In this document: positions 35,394 through 48,300 of the stretch, piece by piece | Position numbering within the stretch: the stretch's first letter is position 1 | Layout: the number at the start of each line of letters is the position of its first letter | DNA from: Phanerochaete sordida | Lineage: Eukaryota; Basidiomycota; Agaricomycetes; Polyporales; Phanerochaetaceae | Direction: 5' to 3' | NCBI GenBank assembly: GCA_019973155.2 | Contig: BPQB01000011.1 | Span: forward strand, 611,258 to 675,257 | Length of the DNA stretch: 64,000 bases | Notes under the pieces: model-generated | Databases searched by the model: none | What the model was told of the DNA's origin: nothing | What the model saw: only the letters and a program-made list of their open reading frames with translations | Made by a program: the position numbers and the translations under genes

Positions 35394-36936
35394 ATGCACA
35401 CTCATGTCATGAGCCCTGTGCAGTCCTTCTCGATGTACACCCAGCCTTTGGCGATGAAGCCGGCCCCAGTCGACCCCATGCGCTCCTCCGTCGTTCACCT
35501 GCTTTCCAGAGCGCAAGGCTTGCCATGCTCAACGGCCGCGCAGTCGTACATGCAGCTGATACCGGCGACGTCGCGTTTCTCCTTGGCCCTCGACGTCTTA
35601 TTTCCGCTGCTGGACGCGCCTGTGGAAGTCAGTACACGCTGCCACTCGTAGCAACTCATCCGTTCTCACTTTGCGGCTAGCTTTCGCAGCGCATTCTCGC
35701 GTCGTACATCTTGTATGCGCTGTACGCGCCACACCCCATCGCGATCAATCCGTTCCACTCCGCGCTCGTGTACACGTTCGTCAAGGAGAAGGAGCTCGCG
35801 GCGAGGTTCGCTGCTGACGGCGAGACGAGTCCTAGCGAGCAGCTAGTGTGGGTCCTGTGGAAAATCCTCCGAGGCGATGGCAGCGACGTATGTCATCTCA
35901 TCTAGTCGCAACGCAACCGACATTTAAACGCATCGAACGTGTAGATTGGCCCGTTCAGCCCGAGCAATCTCGCGCAGTCACCGGTGCCGCCAAAGCTGCG
36001 CGCCGCGAACCTGTCTTTGAGGGAGGACTCGCCTGAGCGTGAACGTCCGAGGTTCGACCCGTGCGTCATAGCGAAGTTTGCCGGCCATTGACCGTATCTC
36101 AACGTGTTGCACAGGTTTGGCGAGGAGTCTATCGCTGATGGCGCCGATGCATATCGTACGCCAGCCAGGTCAATACCGAGCACGCCTCTCGTGGACGGTG
36201 ACGCGCCGCGCGACTTCGAGGCTGAGCGGCTCTCACAGGGCATGGCCCTCTTCCTTGCTGCGCGCGGCCGCGTGCTGACCCTGTCCGAGCAACGCGTAAG
36301 GCTGTCGACCCTCATCTTGACACCTGCGCGCGTGCTGACTGTCCCGCCAGATCCTCGGGCCCCTGATACCCCAGCTGACCTCGACACCGCTCATCACGTC
36401 TCACGACCTCCCGCCGCTGATCGCGCACAACCCGACGCTCGCGCACCCGATCCTCGTCGCGCTGCTCGCGCAGCCCACGGTCGACACCTACCTCGACGTC
36501 CTCCGCCACCTGCCGCCCACGCTGCCTACCTTCGACCTCCTCGGCCGCCTGCTCCACGATTCGACTGTCGTCCCCGACCCTGCCACCGGCGGACACACCA
36601 CCATCACCGACCTCGTGCGTAGCGAGGTCCTCGGGTGGTTCCTCCACGAGGCCATCCAGTGGCTCGAGAGGGCTGAAGAGGAGGAGCGTGCAGGCGTGAT
36701 CAGCGACGATCGCTTTGCTAAGGGTGTCCAAAACGTATGTTACCCGCGTCTTACGCTTCGTGGCGTGCTGATGTTCGCGTTAGTTATGTCGGTTCTATAA
36801 CTCGCTGATCAAGTTCAACCTCGTCGACCTCGGTTCCGACGCGGATACCGCTGAGATGAAGCACTTTACGCTGCGCAACGCGCGCATGGAGGAGGCTAAT
36901 GCTCTATACCGGTTGCTCGCCATGAATGCCTTCTGA
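35394..36936 (+). CDS. CNOT11: CCR4-NOT complex subunit 11 homologue
   Basis: Seven exons (35394-35627, 35681-35887, 35945-36075, 36115-36295, 36351-36734, 36784-36936, with the 36075/36115 junction in phase 2) give about 429 residues. The N-terminal region (VVHLLSRAQGLPC, FSLALDVLFPLLDAP, LSQRILASYILYALYAPHPI, NPFHSALVYTF) and the C-terminal DUF2363-type region (LIAHNPTLAHPILVALL, TYLDVLRHLPPTLPTFDLLG, YNSLIKFNLVDLG, ARMEEANALYRLLA) match CNOT11 in order and spacing. It belongs to the cytoplasmic mRNA deadenylation complex. Intron 36076-36114 uses a GTTTGC donor. The first Met could be 35394 or 35409, and an upstream exon is possible. Confidence 0.85.
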
Positions 36937-37406
36937 CCTAACTAGACTGTCCTGGAATCGGAATCTCGTCTTGTACTGCGTAGTGTATGTATTGACCTTT
37001 ATGTACTCACGTGTAGCCTCAGCGCGCCGTTACTCGTGTTCTATGTTTGCACTTGTCGTCCTCCGAGGTATGCATGCCTATGTACAATAGACTTCCGACT
37101 ATGCATCTAACTTAGCAATCGTAACAAGTACATTAAAGTTTTCCAATTCGAAACCCCTAAGGCGACAAGATAGTAATAGGCGGGAATATAGGCGATCGCT
37201 GCGGCGGCGACAAGAGGGACGATAGATAGTACGCGTGAAGAGAAGGAACAAGAGGGGGCAGACAGTGAAAAAGACCGACAAGTGTACATAAACGAGAGCG
37301 AGAACGCCAGAATGTGAGTATGTATAGGCCGCTGTGCAGTACGTACGAATGAAATCAACTATATCAGGCACGGGTGTCCAATAAACAGAGCAGGCACAAC
37401 TGGAGA
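36937..37406. other. Convergent 3' spacer
   Basis: Between CNOT11 and the kinase gene. Contains AT-rich 3'-UTR-like sequence only. Confidence 0.4.
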
Positions 37407-40223
37407 TTATGACGCCTGCTTGTTCCTGAACCGGAGGAGGGGCGCGAGGCCGGAGAGGGCACACGATTTCTTCAGGAACTCGTGCTATTGTTATCTGTGA
37501 GAAGGCAGGCTCGATGGTGCATGTATAAAGGGCAGACGTACCTCAAGCAGCTCTGCGGCGGTCGCGCGGCTCTTCACGTCGACGCAGAGGCACACGCTCA
37601 GGAAGCCCTTGAGCTCGCGGCTGAGCGCCTCCGGCTTCTTGAGCGTCGGCGTGCCGTTCGTCGCGATCAGGTAGAGGGCCTTGAGCGGCTCCTCGTCGAG
37701 GTATGGCGGCTCGTTCTCGATCATCTCGATGGCCATGATACCGAGCGACCAGATGTCGACCTTCGCGCCGTACTCCTTCTGCTTCACGACCTCGGGCGCC
37801 ATCCAGTACGGCGTGCCCACCATGGTCGCACGCTTCGACTTCTGGTCGGTGAGCTTTGCGCAGAAACCGAAATCGGCTGCAGCTTGGTCAGCGAAGATTG
37901 CGCAAGGCTGGGGACAGGTACGCACTAATCTTGACGTGTCCTTGCGCGTCGAGAAGGACGTTGTCTGACTTGATATCACGATGGATGATACTCTGGCTGT
38001 GCAAGTGCCCGAGACCCTTGCAAGTCTACAGCACAGCGTCAGCACACCCTACGCTATCAGAAGCGCCGGACTTACCTCGAAACAAATGCTAGCAATCTGG
38101 TCCTCTTCCAAAGTGTTATTCTCGATAACGTCAGTGAGCGCACCACCTTCCATGTACTCCATGACCACCCAGAGCTCGTTGCTCCGCACAAGGTAGGACT
38201 CGAGGAAGTTGACGATGTTCGGATGCTGCGATTCCTTCATGACCAGAATCTCGTTGACGATCAGCTCCTTGCGCGGCTGGTTGGACAGGTCCATCTCCTT
38301 GATAGCGACCTTCTTGCCCGTCGCCAGGATCTTGGCAACATAGACGTGCCCAGACGCACTGCGGGCCCGCGGCGGTCAGCGCCGCCTGCGAACGTGCGAT
38401 CGTAGCACTCACCCCTGGCCGACCTTGCGGATCTTGCTGTAGAGCTGCTTGGGGTCCTCGTCGCTGACCACGCTGCGGAGCTTCTCCATAATCTGCGCCT
38501 CGTTCATCGTGCTGATGCGCTTCTCCTGGACCTTGGGCTTCTCGAGGGCGGCCGCGGCAGCCGCGACGCCGCCGTCCTTCTCCGCCTCCGTGACCGTGAC
38601 GTTCGGGGCTGAGGGCAGCGCAGACTGCGGTGGCGGCTTCTTCGGCTGCAGGGGCTTGATGGGCGGCGGGCCCGCGAGCGCACCTGCTGCGCCTGGCGCG
38701 GGGTGCGTCGCAGGGAGCGTGTTCGCGGGGGAGGACTTCGCCGGCGCCATGTTTGGCCGCTGCTGCTTGTCGCTCGCGAGGCTGTCTTTCCGGATCGGGG
38801 TGCCGTCGCCGTTGATGCCAGGCGGCTTCGCGGTCTGCGTCTCAGTGGGCGGGCCATGCGCCTTGGCACGGGCGCGGAGGTCGGCGGACGAGGGCGTGTG
38901 GTCGGGCAGCGGAGGCTTGCCGCCGCCCGGAGCGGGCGGCGCGGGTCGGTTCGCAGTCAGTAGCGGACGTGGTGGAGCTGGTCGTGACGGTTGAAGTGAG
39001 CCAGGGGTCATGGGAGGAACGGCAGGACGATTCTGTGCACCTGCTCCCATTGTACTTGAGTACTGCGCATGCGATCCGTTCACGAGTTCCGCCGCACGCG
39101 CGAGGTCGCCGTTCAAAGCCCCCGGAGAGGAGTCCTGCCGTTTCACCTGTGGGCCGTCAAGAGAGGATTTGCCAGGTGCGCCTGAGCCTGCTAGTCCGAT
39201 ACCTGCATAACGAGGGGCACTGACATTGTCATTGTAGGGGGTGAGTGTCGCGCTGCTGGCGTAGCTAGAGCCTCCGAGAGAGTTCTGTCGTCCAGCAGAG
39301 AGCCCGAACTCTTCCATTTCGCGCTTTTGGTGGTCCGTGTAGAACTCGAGGACGTCGAGGACGGCTTGGGGATCCTTGGCATAGTCTTCGCGTGTGATGG
39401 CGGATTTCGTGAGTAGTTTGCTCCACGCGTCGGGAAGGCCCTGTCACGGCGGATGAGACTGCGAGTTGTTGCAGTATCGCCAAGATCTTGCACTCACAGT
39501 GAAAGCGCCCGAGACGGGATCGAAACCAACGTGGACCTTGTGCACGAAGTTCGTGGGATTGCTGACCCCCATCAGAGGGCTTCGCGAGTAGATGTCGTCT
39601 TGCCAACCGTAGAGCTCCTCGTCGTTTTTGAGCGAGAAGAACATCCGCTTATCCTTGGTCTCGAGGAGTAGACAGTAGGGTTTCAGGTCTGTCCGCTCAA
39701 TGTTGGCGATGTCCGAGAGTTGTACAATCGATTGGGGCGTCGTGGATGACTATCCAAGGGCGTGAGTTTGGCGTGACGCGAGATGGGTAAGGTATCTCGG
39801 GGACGTGCTCGTCGCGACCTGGATCGCCGACGGGGGCGACAAAGCGTGCGCAACGACCATCCGGGGGACGCATGCCGCGTCGCGAGCACGACCAGAGGCG
39901 TGAACACGCACCTCGTTCTTGTGAATCAACAACGCCTGCTCCTTGAGCACGAGCCACTTTGGCCTCCAGAGCCAGCTGACGAGCCCATCCTCCTTCACGC
40001 TCACGATTCCACAGCGGACGACCTGGGCACTGGAGATGCTGTCGGATGTCCGGTTCGGGGAGCCACCGATGCCAGAGTAGGAGGGCGCATAGGACGAGCC
40101 CGAGGGCGAGGAGGTGCCGACGGAGAACGAGGAACCGTAGGCAGAGGGGCCGTTCCTGCCTGGCGCAGCGGGCGCGGGGCGCGTGGGGGTGAGCGACGTC
40201 GGGGTGACCTGGTTGTAGGCCAT
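37407..40223 (-). CDS. CLA4: PAK-family kinase with PH and CRIB domains (CLA4 type)
   Basis: p21-activated Ser/Thr kinase; in fungi a Cdc42/Rac effector for polarity, septation and mating. Start 40223 ([18 protein letters not shown]). PH domain: [94 protein letters not shown] long Pro/Ala-rich linker follows. Kinase: Lys in [38 protein letters not shown], activation loop [36 protein letters not shown]; tail [20 protein letters not shown] ends at 37407. The PH domain separates it from STE20-type PAKs. It lies about 10 kb from the first pheromone receptor. Confidence 0.93.
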
Positions 40224-41070
40224 GTCAGGGGTGCGTGCTCAGCGTAGTTGTTGTGCGAGAATGGAGGGGTGGACGAGGTAGGTGAGCGGACAAACAAACG
40301 AGGATGTTTCAGATGAGATCGGCTACGAGATGGCCGAGTAGCTCGTCGATGTCGTGCACGGGCGTCGCTGTGCTGAACAGCGTGCGTGTCAGTCGTGAAA
40401 GGGCGTGCTTGACGTCGTGGTCGCCGACGAGAGTGTGGTTTAGTCTGGTTCGCGGATTCACTTTCCACATCGGATCTAGCCGAAGGTGGCAACCGGGAAC
40501 AATTTCCGCGCTGGATCACTTGTTTAGGAAGCGGGAGAAACAAAGAGATTCATGTATAGATGCTTTGAATTCGTGGATGTAAAAACAGGATGTTGTTCGA
40601 CATCCTCCGACGAGACTGCGCACCGCTATACTGACCTCCTGCAGGCGAGGGCAGGTAAGCGCGCGTCGCCAAAGCCGCTGGTAACGAGGGCAAACGAAGG
40701 TGCATAAATCAGCACGAGCATCGATGCCTCCGAGAGATGTAACGCATGTTGATTAATGATTCTCTGTGAGCTGTTTAGATGCAAATTCTGTGCAACCACA
40801 GCACTCGGAGACTTCATGGTCACGAAGTTGAACGGGAGAGCGATGACGCTTTCCATTCTGGGAGGCCACGTGGTAGCGGATCTGAAATTCAAACGGTATT
40901 CCGTGCTTAGCCTCGACTTCAAGCTTCAAGCTTACAGCCGGAAGTCCTACTCTCACCTAATTTACGCTGCGGAACTCATTCCAAAGGTACTTATCACTGC
41001 ATGCACTACTCGTTATGCGACATCTTAGCATTTCTTTCTCAGATCGTGCTGCAGAGTCCAGACGTTCGAC
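40224..41070. other. Divergent promoter region, kinase / SDHAF4
   Basis: 847 bp with no supported gene. It must hold the upstream regions of both flanking genes. Confidence 0.4.
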
Positions 41071-41487
41071 ATGAGTACCCTGGCCAAGCAGCTCTCCCCG
41101 GCGATGCGTGCAATGCACACACGCGAGCTTCGCCACATCACCTCAACATTGCTTGCACTCACTTCAACTCTACCATCACGCCGACATATGTCTGCACGCA
41201 ACGACCCGCTGAACCGTCCTTCTCCTCCTCCGCTCCCGCGCGAGCAGCAGCGGGAGTTCGAGGAGCTCGTTCGGCGCGCCCAGGCTCCGCTTTCGCAGGC
41301 CAACGTTGGCAAGGCTCAGGCTGAGGCGGAGCTGGCCATGCATCCGGACGCGCGAAAGCCTGTCAAGGCGGATTTTGAGGGCGACGTCAACCCACTCACG
41401 GGCGAGCAGGGTGGACCGAAGAAGGAGCCGGTGAACCAGTGGGTAGAGGGCGACTGGAGCTTCAAGGGGCGAGTGTCCGATTTCTGA
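41071..41487 (+). CDS. SDH8: Succinate dehydrogenase assembly factor 4
   Basis: Single-exon, 138 residues. The N-terminus (MSTLAKQLSPAMRAMHTREL, RHITSTLLALTSTLPSRRHM) is a mitochondrial presequence. The C-terminal DUF1674 signature is present: VNPLTGEQGGPKKEPVNQWV, then EGDWSFKGRVSDF (family consensus G-x-P-x-x-E-P-x-x-x-G-D-W-x-x-x-G-x-x-x-D-F). SDHAF4/Sdh8 binds flavinated Sdh1 in the matrix and hands it to Sdh2. Two or three extra residues sit between EP and GDW compared with the usual motif. Convergent with RSM19. Confidence 0.92.
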   Translation: MSTLAKQLSPAMRAMHTRELRHITSTLLALTSTLPSRRHMSARNDPLNRPSPPPLPREQQREFEELVRRAQAPLSQANVGKAQAEAELAMHPDARKPVKADFEGDVNPLTGEQGGPKKEPVNQWVEGDWSFKGRVSDF

Positions 41488-41736
41488 TTGAGGCCACTCT
41501 GAGGACACAGTCTTCCGCCGCCTACTCCGGGTCTGACGGGAGCTCACGGTACACTCGCCAAAAGGCACACCGCACGCGAAGCGTTCACATTTGTGCTTGC
41601 CGAATAGATACGCTTTTCCCAATGTTTTTGTCTGATTGCGAGTGTAGGGGTGAGAGATATGACAAAGATGCAGTGAAGTAAACGGTAGAGTGAGGAAAGA
41701 CGATAGAGCACCTGATACACGGTGAACATGCCGGGA

Positions 41737-42181
41737 CTACCGATTCTTGGTTGACCTGCAAGACCGATGTCAGGATATCGTGACACGAGAATGTCGAACG
41801 GCACACGCACTTGTACTTAAACCTCTTCCTCGTCTGCGCGAACTCGCCCAGCTTGTGCCCGACCATGTCCTGCGTGATGCTGACCGGCAGGTACTCCTTG
41901 CCGTTGTGTACCAAGAAACGACAGCTGCAACGAGGCTCACGTAAGAGACACGACGGCGGCGAAGAAACGCTAAGACCATACCCAACGAAGTTCGGAAGGA
42001 TGGTGCACGCCCGCGCCTGGGTCTTTATGGGTATGTTCTTGTCCATCGCCTCCCGCAATCTCGGGAAGTTCACAAAGAACGGGCCTGCGTCGCGGTTAGG
42101 ACGTACTCCTGATGCAGGAGTATTATCGAACGCACCTTTCCAGGCTGAACGCCCGCCGAGGGCGACAAGAGTAGCGTGCAT
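41737..42181 (-). CDS. RSM19: Mitochondrial small-subunit ribosomal protein uS19m
   Basis: Exons 42181-42136, 42084-41982, 41924-41811 and 41755-41737 join to 93 residues, the normal S19 length. The protein reads [50 protein letters not shown], then [40 protein letters not shown] and KNR. The K-x-P-[IV]-x-[TI]-x-x-R and hNGK-x-[YF]-x-P-[VI]-x-[IV]-x-x-x-M-[VI]-G-H-K-L-G-E-F blocks are the S19 signature. The last exon encodes only six residues plus the stop. Confidence 0.95.
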
Positions 42182-42627
42182 GGTGGGCGGGAATATCGAG
42201 AGGAATTTCCGGCCAATTTCGACGATGTCTGGTCGCCACGTGAGCCCCACGTGGACGCGCGCTCCGTCGAGAGCAGCGACCCGAACGGTCGGCGTTCGAC
42301 CTGCTCCTCGCCCTCCCCGACGACCTCGATGGACGCGCCCGGTCACCAGTAATTCCGACTTGGAACTACATAGTCTCTTTAACCAAAGAATTCCCTCTTG
42401 AACGAACCCCACACGCCCCGTAAAATGCTCTCATAATGTGCCCCCTCTCCACCGACGTTTGCTACTACGTCGTGACTTGAGGCAGTCGCGCCATGGCTGA
42501 CTTCCCCAGTGACTTAGGTACGTCGGGCTTACCATAGTATATGTTTGTCTTACGCAAGTCTGGATAGAAGTTCTCAGCATTCGTTGTGTTGTGGCTATCA
42601 GGATGCCTTGAATCCTGCGTCGACAAC

Positions 42628-42646
42628 CCTCGCTGTATGCGCGTGT
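42628..42646 (+). repeat. 19-nt direct repeat, copy 1
   Basis: CCTCGCTGTATGCGCGTGT, identical to 43005-43023. The flanks are only loosely similar. Confidence 0.6.
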
Positions 42647-43004
42647 CTTGAGAGATACATCTACGCAGACTTCAATCCAGGATTGGTTCCCCTGTCACAC
42701 GCTGGGAATAAGGCTGCTAGGGTATGAAAACTCCGTGGCGGTGGGGTCATGCTCGGCCGCCGTCATAGTGGGCCTCGACTCCGGTCTCTGAGTCGAACAC
42801 TTCACATTGGTCGTAAGCCGTTTGACGGAGTACACGGCAAATCTCAAACGGTGCGTCTACCACGCGGTCATTGAGTCGCTTCACTCACGTGTACTTTGTC
42901 GCATAGACATGAGAATCGACGGAGCCGACGTAGTGGCTTCGACGTGCAGCACGCTTTTCATTTGAAGCGTCGTCGGCTACGCCCCTTGCATGCGTTGTGT
43001 ACGG

Positions 43005-43023
43005 CCTCGCTGTATGCGCGTGT
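43005..43023 (+). repeat. 19-nt direct repeat, copy 2
   Basis: Second identical copy of the 42628-42646 sequence, 377 bp away. Confidence 0.6.
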
Positions 43024-45352
43024 ACACGGAACGCCCTTCGCTATATACATATATACTCCAACTGCAACCTCTCTCTGCAAACGACGTGCGGAGACGGTTC
43101 GTCGAGCCACACGGCCGTGGGCTACACTTCCCGTTCCCTTCTCGCGGGTAATGGCTTGACTCACCGTCCGCGATGCCCTGCGTATAGCTGGTGGCGCGAT
43201 TCTCAAGGTGTGTTGTTCATGATTCGTCCAAGCCCATCATTTAGGTCTGGATCGGCTCCTTCGTTCTTCACAGACTCGCGAGACCTTCAACGACCCTTTA
43301 CGCCAGGTACACTTGCTCCAGAGTTCCTCAGGAACCTCTGCGACCACTGTGCGCCGACGGACTACCAGTGCACGGTCCGATCTCAAATTTGAAACTGACC
43401 AGAGCGTTTGAACTTTCTTCAGTGCCAGCGATCTCCGTTCAAGCCTATGCAGCTATCAGCACTGACAGCCGGTGGTATCTTCGCGCCGACCGCGATAGAC
43501 TGGAATACTCTCGGCCACGATGGCAACGGAACCAGGTCATAATTCTGTTGGATAACGCCGAAGCATTCCGGACGTCACGAACTGGCCCTCGGACCCCAAT
43601 TGATATCGCGGAGTGGACTGACTTGCATCCCCCTTCCTCGGGGAGATCTTGTACCCGTAACGGCAGCAGTGTGTGTGTGAACCACAGTATCCGAATAGCA
43701 AGTGGTACGTCCAATGTGAATTTATCACCTCAAGAGAAGGTCTCATAATAGCGCGAAAGTGTCCAGGAATCGAGGAAGTAGCTCGAGACGTCGAATTATC
43801 CCGCACACCGTGCGAACGCGACTGGTCTTTCAGCAGTTTCGTGGCCGAACGCGTGCTGGCCCACCTGCAGTTTCGTAAGGACTCCATTGAAACCATTCTT
43901 CGCTGATCTTGGCTGACATATCCGCAGTGAGTGTGCAAAGGCTCTGCTCCGCGACCAAGGATTGCAGTCTCACACGGGTGTCGCAAATTGTCTAGTCCCG
44001 ACCCTTCAGAAGACCAAGTGGTCTGGTGTAGTGCGGCTCATCGGTACAATTCTCACGTCACGGTCAGTTTGCGCTGTGCACGGACCCTATCATCCAGACC
44101 AGCTTATCATGGCATCTAGGACGCACGATTGGCTCTGGACGAGCCGGGATAAGAGCCGGGATACGCTGCGACCTGAAGGCTGAGCTGCATTCACTGAAGT
44201 TAGTCCGATACCTGTACTGAGGTAAGTGATCACCCTCCCTTAATTAAAAGCTCGGATCTCAGTTCTCCGCAAACGCGTGCGCATCATCGCCCCTGTGCTA
44301 ATCGCTCAAAGAACTGACCACGCAGGACTGCGGCGAGGAACGCAAGACATCATTTCAACGCACGCGGATGATGAGCCTGATGACCCTGCCGCCAGATCAT
44401 ACGAATGTCGTTGTTCGTCGACACTTGGTTTGACTTGCGGTATGGAAACTCGTCACATGCCACGCGACATACAGCCTAAGATATTAATCAGACTCTCTCC
44501 ACAGCGGACGCGTCGGCCCTGGAATCCCCTCATGCCCCTTTTGGCGAGCTGTCACACCGGCTGAGAAGCGTTTTCGGACGTTGAGGGTCAGCGCTTGTGG
44601 CTAGGGTGTCGGGATGTGGGGCGCGTATGTCGCCGGGCTTTCAAGAATGCTTGTTGTGTGATGGAGAATGGTCGCGCGACGGACGATTTCGCCGTCAACC
44701 AGTGTACGCGTGAGTCACGTGAAACCATGCGTCCAGCCGCTACTGAACAGCGCACAGCCTCAGGCACTGCCAGAACGCAAAGTTCCCATCCCTTGCCCAT
44801 CGAAGTCTCGACTAAAGACAGGTAGAGTTGGCCGTCCGGCTGTATTGGTTTTGTTCCTGAGATTACCCGGTCATTTGGATCAGGTGCGAGTCTCCGCGTC
44901 ACGCAGGTCCACGAAACGGGCGCTGGCATGGAAGTCCTAGTCATATTTTCCCTCACAATTCTGATGATTTTCCTTCCACGTAGCAAGCATGCCTGCAAAA
45001 GCGACGTCGTCGGCATGGCTCGGCGACACAGCTGTCGGCAGGGCTGATCCAAGGCCATTGTGGTGCGTCTCCTGATACGGCCGTTATTTTTCACCGCCAT
45101 GTCTTAGCGTGCCAGCGGTGAATATCCTAGTCATTCCCACAGGGTGCCTGCCGTCGCTCCTCAGATCTGGTGGAAGCCATGATACGGCGATGTGATCTCG
45201 CCGGGTGAGTCTATGGACCACTCCACCACATCTGTCCACGAACGTTGTCTTGCGCGCGTTCTCCTTCACACAACTTGTTCGCCGCCTCATGAATCATTGT
45301 CCTATTACGCAGAATTGACAGAGGAAGAGGTCTAGAAGACGCAGAACGAGGC

Positions 45353-48300
45353 ATGTCAGCAACCCGAAAGCGGACCCTCAATACACCCGACGCTGTGTCC
45401 GCGACCCCCTCCTCGTACGCCGACGGGACGATCCATGCAACGGTCAATTATGGTAAGGGTGGTGCAGCGGGCGCAGCCACCGTCCGCGGTCACGCCTCGT
45501 TTAACGACTCGCGCCCCGCGTATAAAGTCTCGCGTCCCTCCGCTCGGCCTCAGCACCTCTCGCCTTCGAGGGCAGTACCCCATCTCGCCCCATCTCCCTC
45601 GACCTCGCCATGTGTATCGACGGCAACCACGGGCCCCTCTCGGTCCGCTACATCACCTCCCAGCTGGATGCGTTGTACAAGAACGCCGAGCAGTGTGCGC
45701 CGCACGCCAAGGGCCTCGACTACAAGTCGGCCGAGTACGAAAGTACTCGCTATACCCGTGCCCTCCGCGAGTTCGCGTACCTCACCCGCCGTGCGCCCGC
45801 CGGCCTCCACGAGAACGACCTCTTCTTCACCGCGACTTTCTCCGAGCCTGAGCTGAAGTTCCTCTGCAACCACACGGCCTTCATCCGCTTCAAGATCGAG
45901 TCTGGTCACTTCAACACCAACTACAAGGAGTCGCTGAAGCTTGGCTCTCGCGCTGACCAGTACGCTCTTCTGACCTCTTTTCGCTTGCTCTTACTAACGC
46001 AGCCACTCCAGCGCGAAGAACGTGACCTTGTCGCCCATCGAGATCGTGTACCAGGTGCCTCTCCTCCGCTCCAACATCAGCGGCAAGGATGAGAAGATTG
46101 GCAACCTGGCTGCCAGGCACTTGGTCCAGATGATGATCCTCTCCGTCGCCGGTGCGTACATCGACATCCCATTCACATGTCGCTTGCTCAATGTCTCATA
46201 GATGCCAAATTTGTCAAATACGACCTCGGTCAGAACAAGCTCAACGAGGACGGCAAGGACGAGGCCTTCCAGTTCTACCTGAGGCACTACCTCCACTTCG
46301 TCCAGACCTCGGGCAACCACGTCATGTTCGACCTGCCCGACTTCGACGACACGAGGTACCGCCCGCACATCGACTACTCACTCATCCGTGACAAGCCGAC
46401 CGATGACCTCCGCAAGGCGATCATCCGCGACATCAAGCTCCTCGACAAGGTCGACGCCGCGCTCATCTCCCAGTTCTACAACATGCACTGGCAGAACGCC
46501 TGCAGCAAGCGCAACGGCCCGGCCTGGGGCAAGCTCGAGCTCGTCCTCGCCAGCATCTGCAGCGATTGGATCAACGGCTGCTCGCTCGAGGAGCACTTCT
46601 TCATCAACTTCCACTCGCCCACCGTCGAGCCCCTCTGCAACCAGGAGGTCATCCTCAAGTTCAACATCAAGGAGCTGGGTTTCTTCGAGAAGGCTGGCAT
46701 TGACGAGAAGTAAGTTTGCCTTGTTTGTTCAAACTTAAATATGTTTGTGCTCATGGGCGTTTTAGGGTTAACCCGAAGGTTGATCTGTCCGACAAGGAAT
46801 GGTCGTTCGCCTTCATTATCAAGTGCGTCAAGGCCGAAGGCCTTGGTGTAGTCACTTTGGACCTCGACAGTACGTTCGTCCCCGGTTTGTAGAATGATGC
46901 GTAGCTAACGTGCTGTTCGTTAGCTGCGCGTTTCTCCCAGTTCGACTCCGAGTTCGAGAAGAAGGGCGCCCTCAACGACGAGGCCAAGAAGTACCTTGCG
47001 CTCATGATCAAGTTCTTCTCGCACGACTACATCGACATCGTCGCCCGCTTCAACCTGCACATCATCCTCGGCCTTCCGCTTGCGCCTGACAGCTTCGGCA
47101 AGGACTACATGGCGGAGTGGACCGAGACCGAGGAGGGCGAGGGCGACCACTTCACGAGGAAGCACACGCATGCGATGATGTGGTCCGAGAGGATCATGAA
47201 CACCCCGATGTACGCTGGCTGCCACGAGGTTGTCGCCCTCTCTGAGGAGAGCATCAACCGCGTCCTCCGTGAGCGCCTCGAGATCGTGAGGGAGTGGCAT
47301 ATCGGCAACCTCTTCAAGATCAACATCAACGAGCTCAAGACTCGCCTGCTGTCCAACGGCAAGGCGATCATCTACATCCAAGCGAACGGCTCGGTGTCGG
47401 TCCGCAAGTGAGTACCGCGTACACTCTTGTACATTCCAGCGCTGACATAATCTCAATAGGCGGGAGAAGTCCGTGAAGTGGTGGACGCAGCTCTTCTGGC
47501 AGCGCCCTCAGAAGACGGACCAGCTCGAGGAGATCAACTTCGACGGCGTCACCCTCGCGTACGAGGTCGACATCGCAAAGGTCCCGCACGACTTCCTCCT
47601 CGTCCAGATCGACAAGGTCGTTCAGGACCACTACGAAAGCTGGACCACGAAGTACTGGGACTACTTGTGCACGGTTCACAAGCACGATCACACCGAGACC
47701 ACTAAGATCTGGAAGGAGGCAGTCCATCTCATGCACTTCACGCTCAACCTCAAGAGTACGTCTTGATTTCCTTCTGACTGCGCCTGTTTCTAACTCAATT
47801 TATAGGTGCTCGCTACGTCGAGGAACTCTCGAACGTCACCGACCTCGGCACTGATGACGACTCGCTCGAGAAGCTCAACACCATCAGGCAGTACATTCCT
47901 GAGTACATGGCGGCGCTCACATACTGGGGTCACAACATCCTGCACACGGTCCCGATTTGCAAGGTCCCTCAGCTCAACTCTCCTCTCGATCTCTTCGCCT
48001 TCACCGACGTCGACTACCGCGTTCTCACCAAGAAGGACATCACGATCGAGACCTGCCTCAACTACGAGGCCGGCGAGACCGACATTCCTCTGGTCATCAT
48101 CTACGGTGTCACCGGCGGCGAAAAGCTCCCTCAGTTCGTGGGCACTTGGGCTGCGGGCTGGATGCCAGTCGGACAGACCGCAGTCGGCACGCTCGGCGTC
48201 TCGAAGGACATCTTCCTGCAGCGCTACCTTCTCAACCAGCTCAAGGGCATCAACGCGATGACCACGATTGTTCCGAAGAACGTCGATGTCGTCGACGATA

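Larger units (their letters stand above)
42182..45352. other. 3.2-kb stretch without a recognisable gene
   Basis: No frame shows family resemblance or sustained codon bias, and no transposase, reverse transcriptase, terminal repeats or tRNA is recognisable. A 19-nt direct repeat occurs at 42628-42646 and 43005-43023. It could be a decayed element, a non-coding RNA locus or plain spacer. Confidence 0.45.

Noticed and set aside
36060..36075. CVIA tetrapeptide resembling a CaaX pheromone end
   Set aside because: It is not followed by a stop codon and lies inside the CNOT11 coding sequence.
42182..45352. Retrotransposon or DNA transposon in the gene-poor island
   Set aside because: No reverse transcriptase, integrase or transposase motif, no terminal inverted repeats or LTRs were seen; only one short direct repeat.
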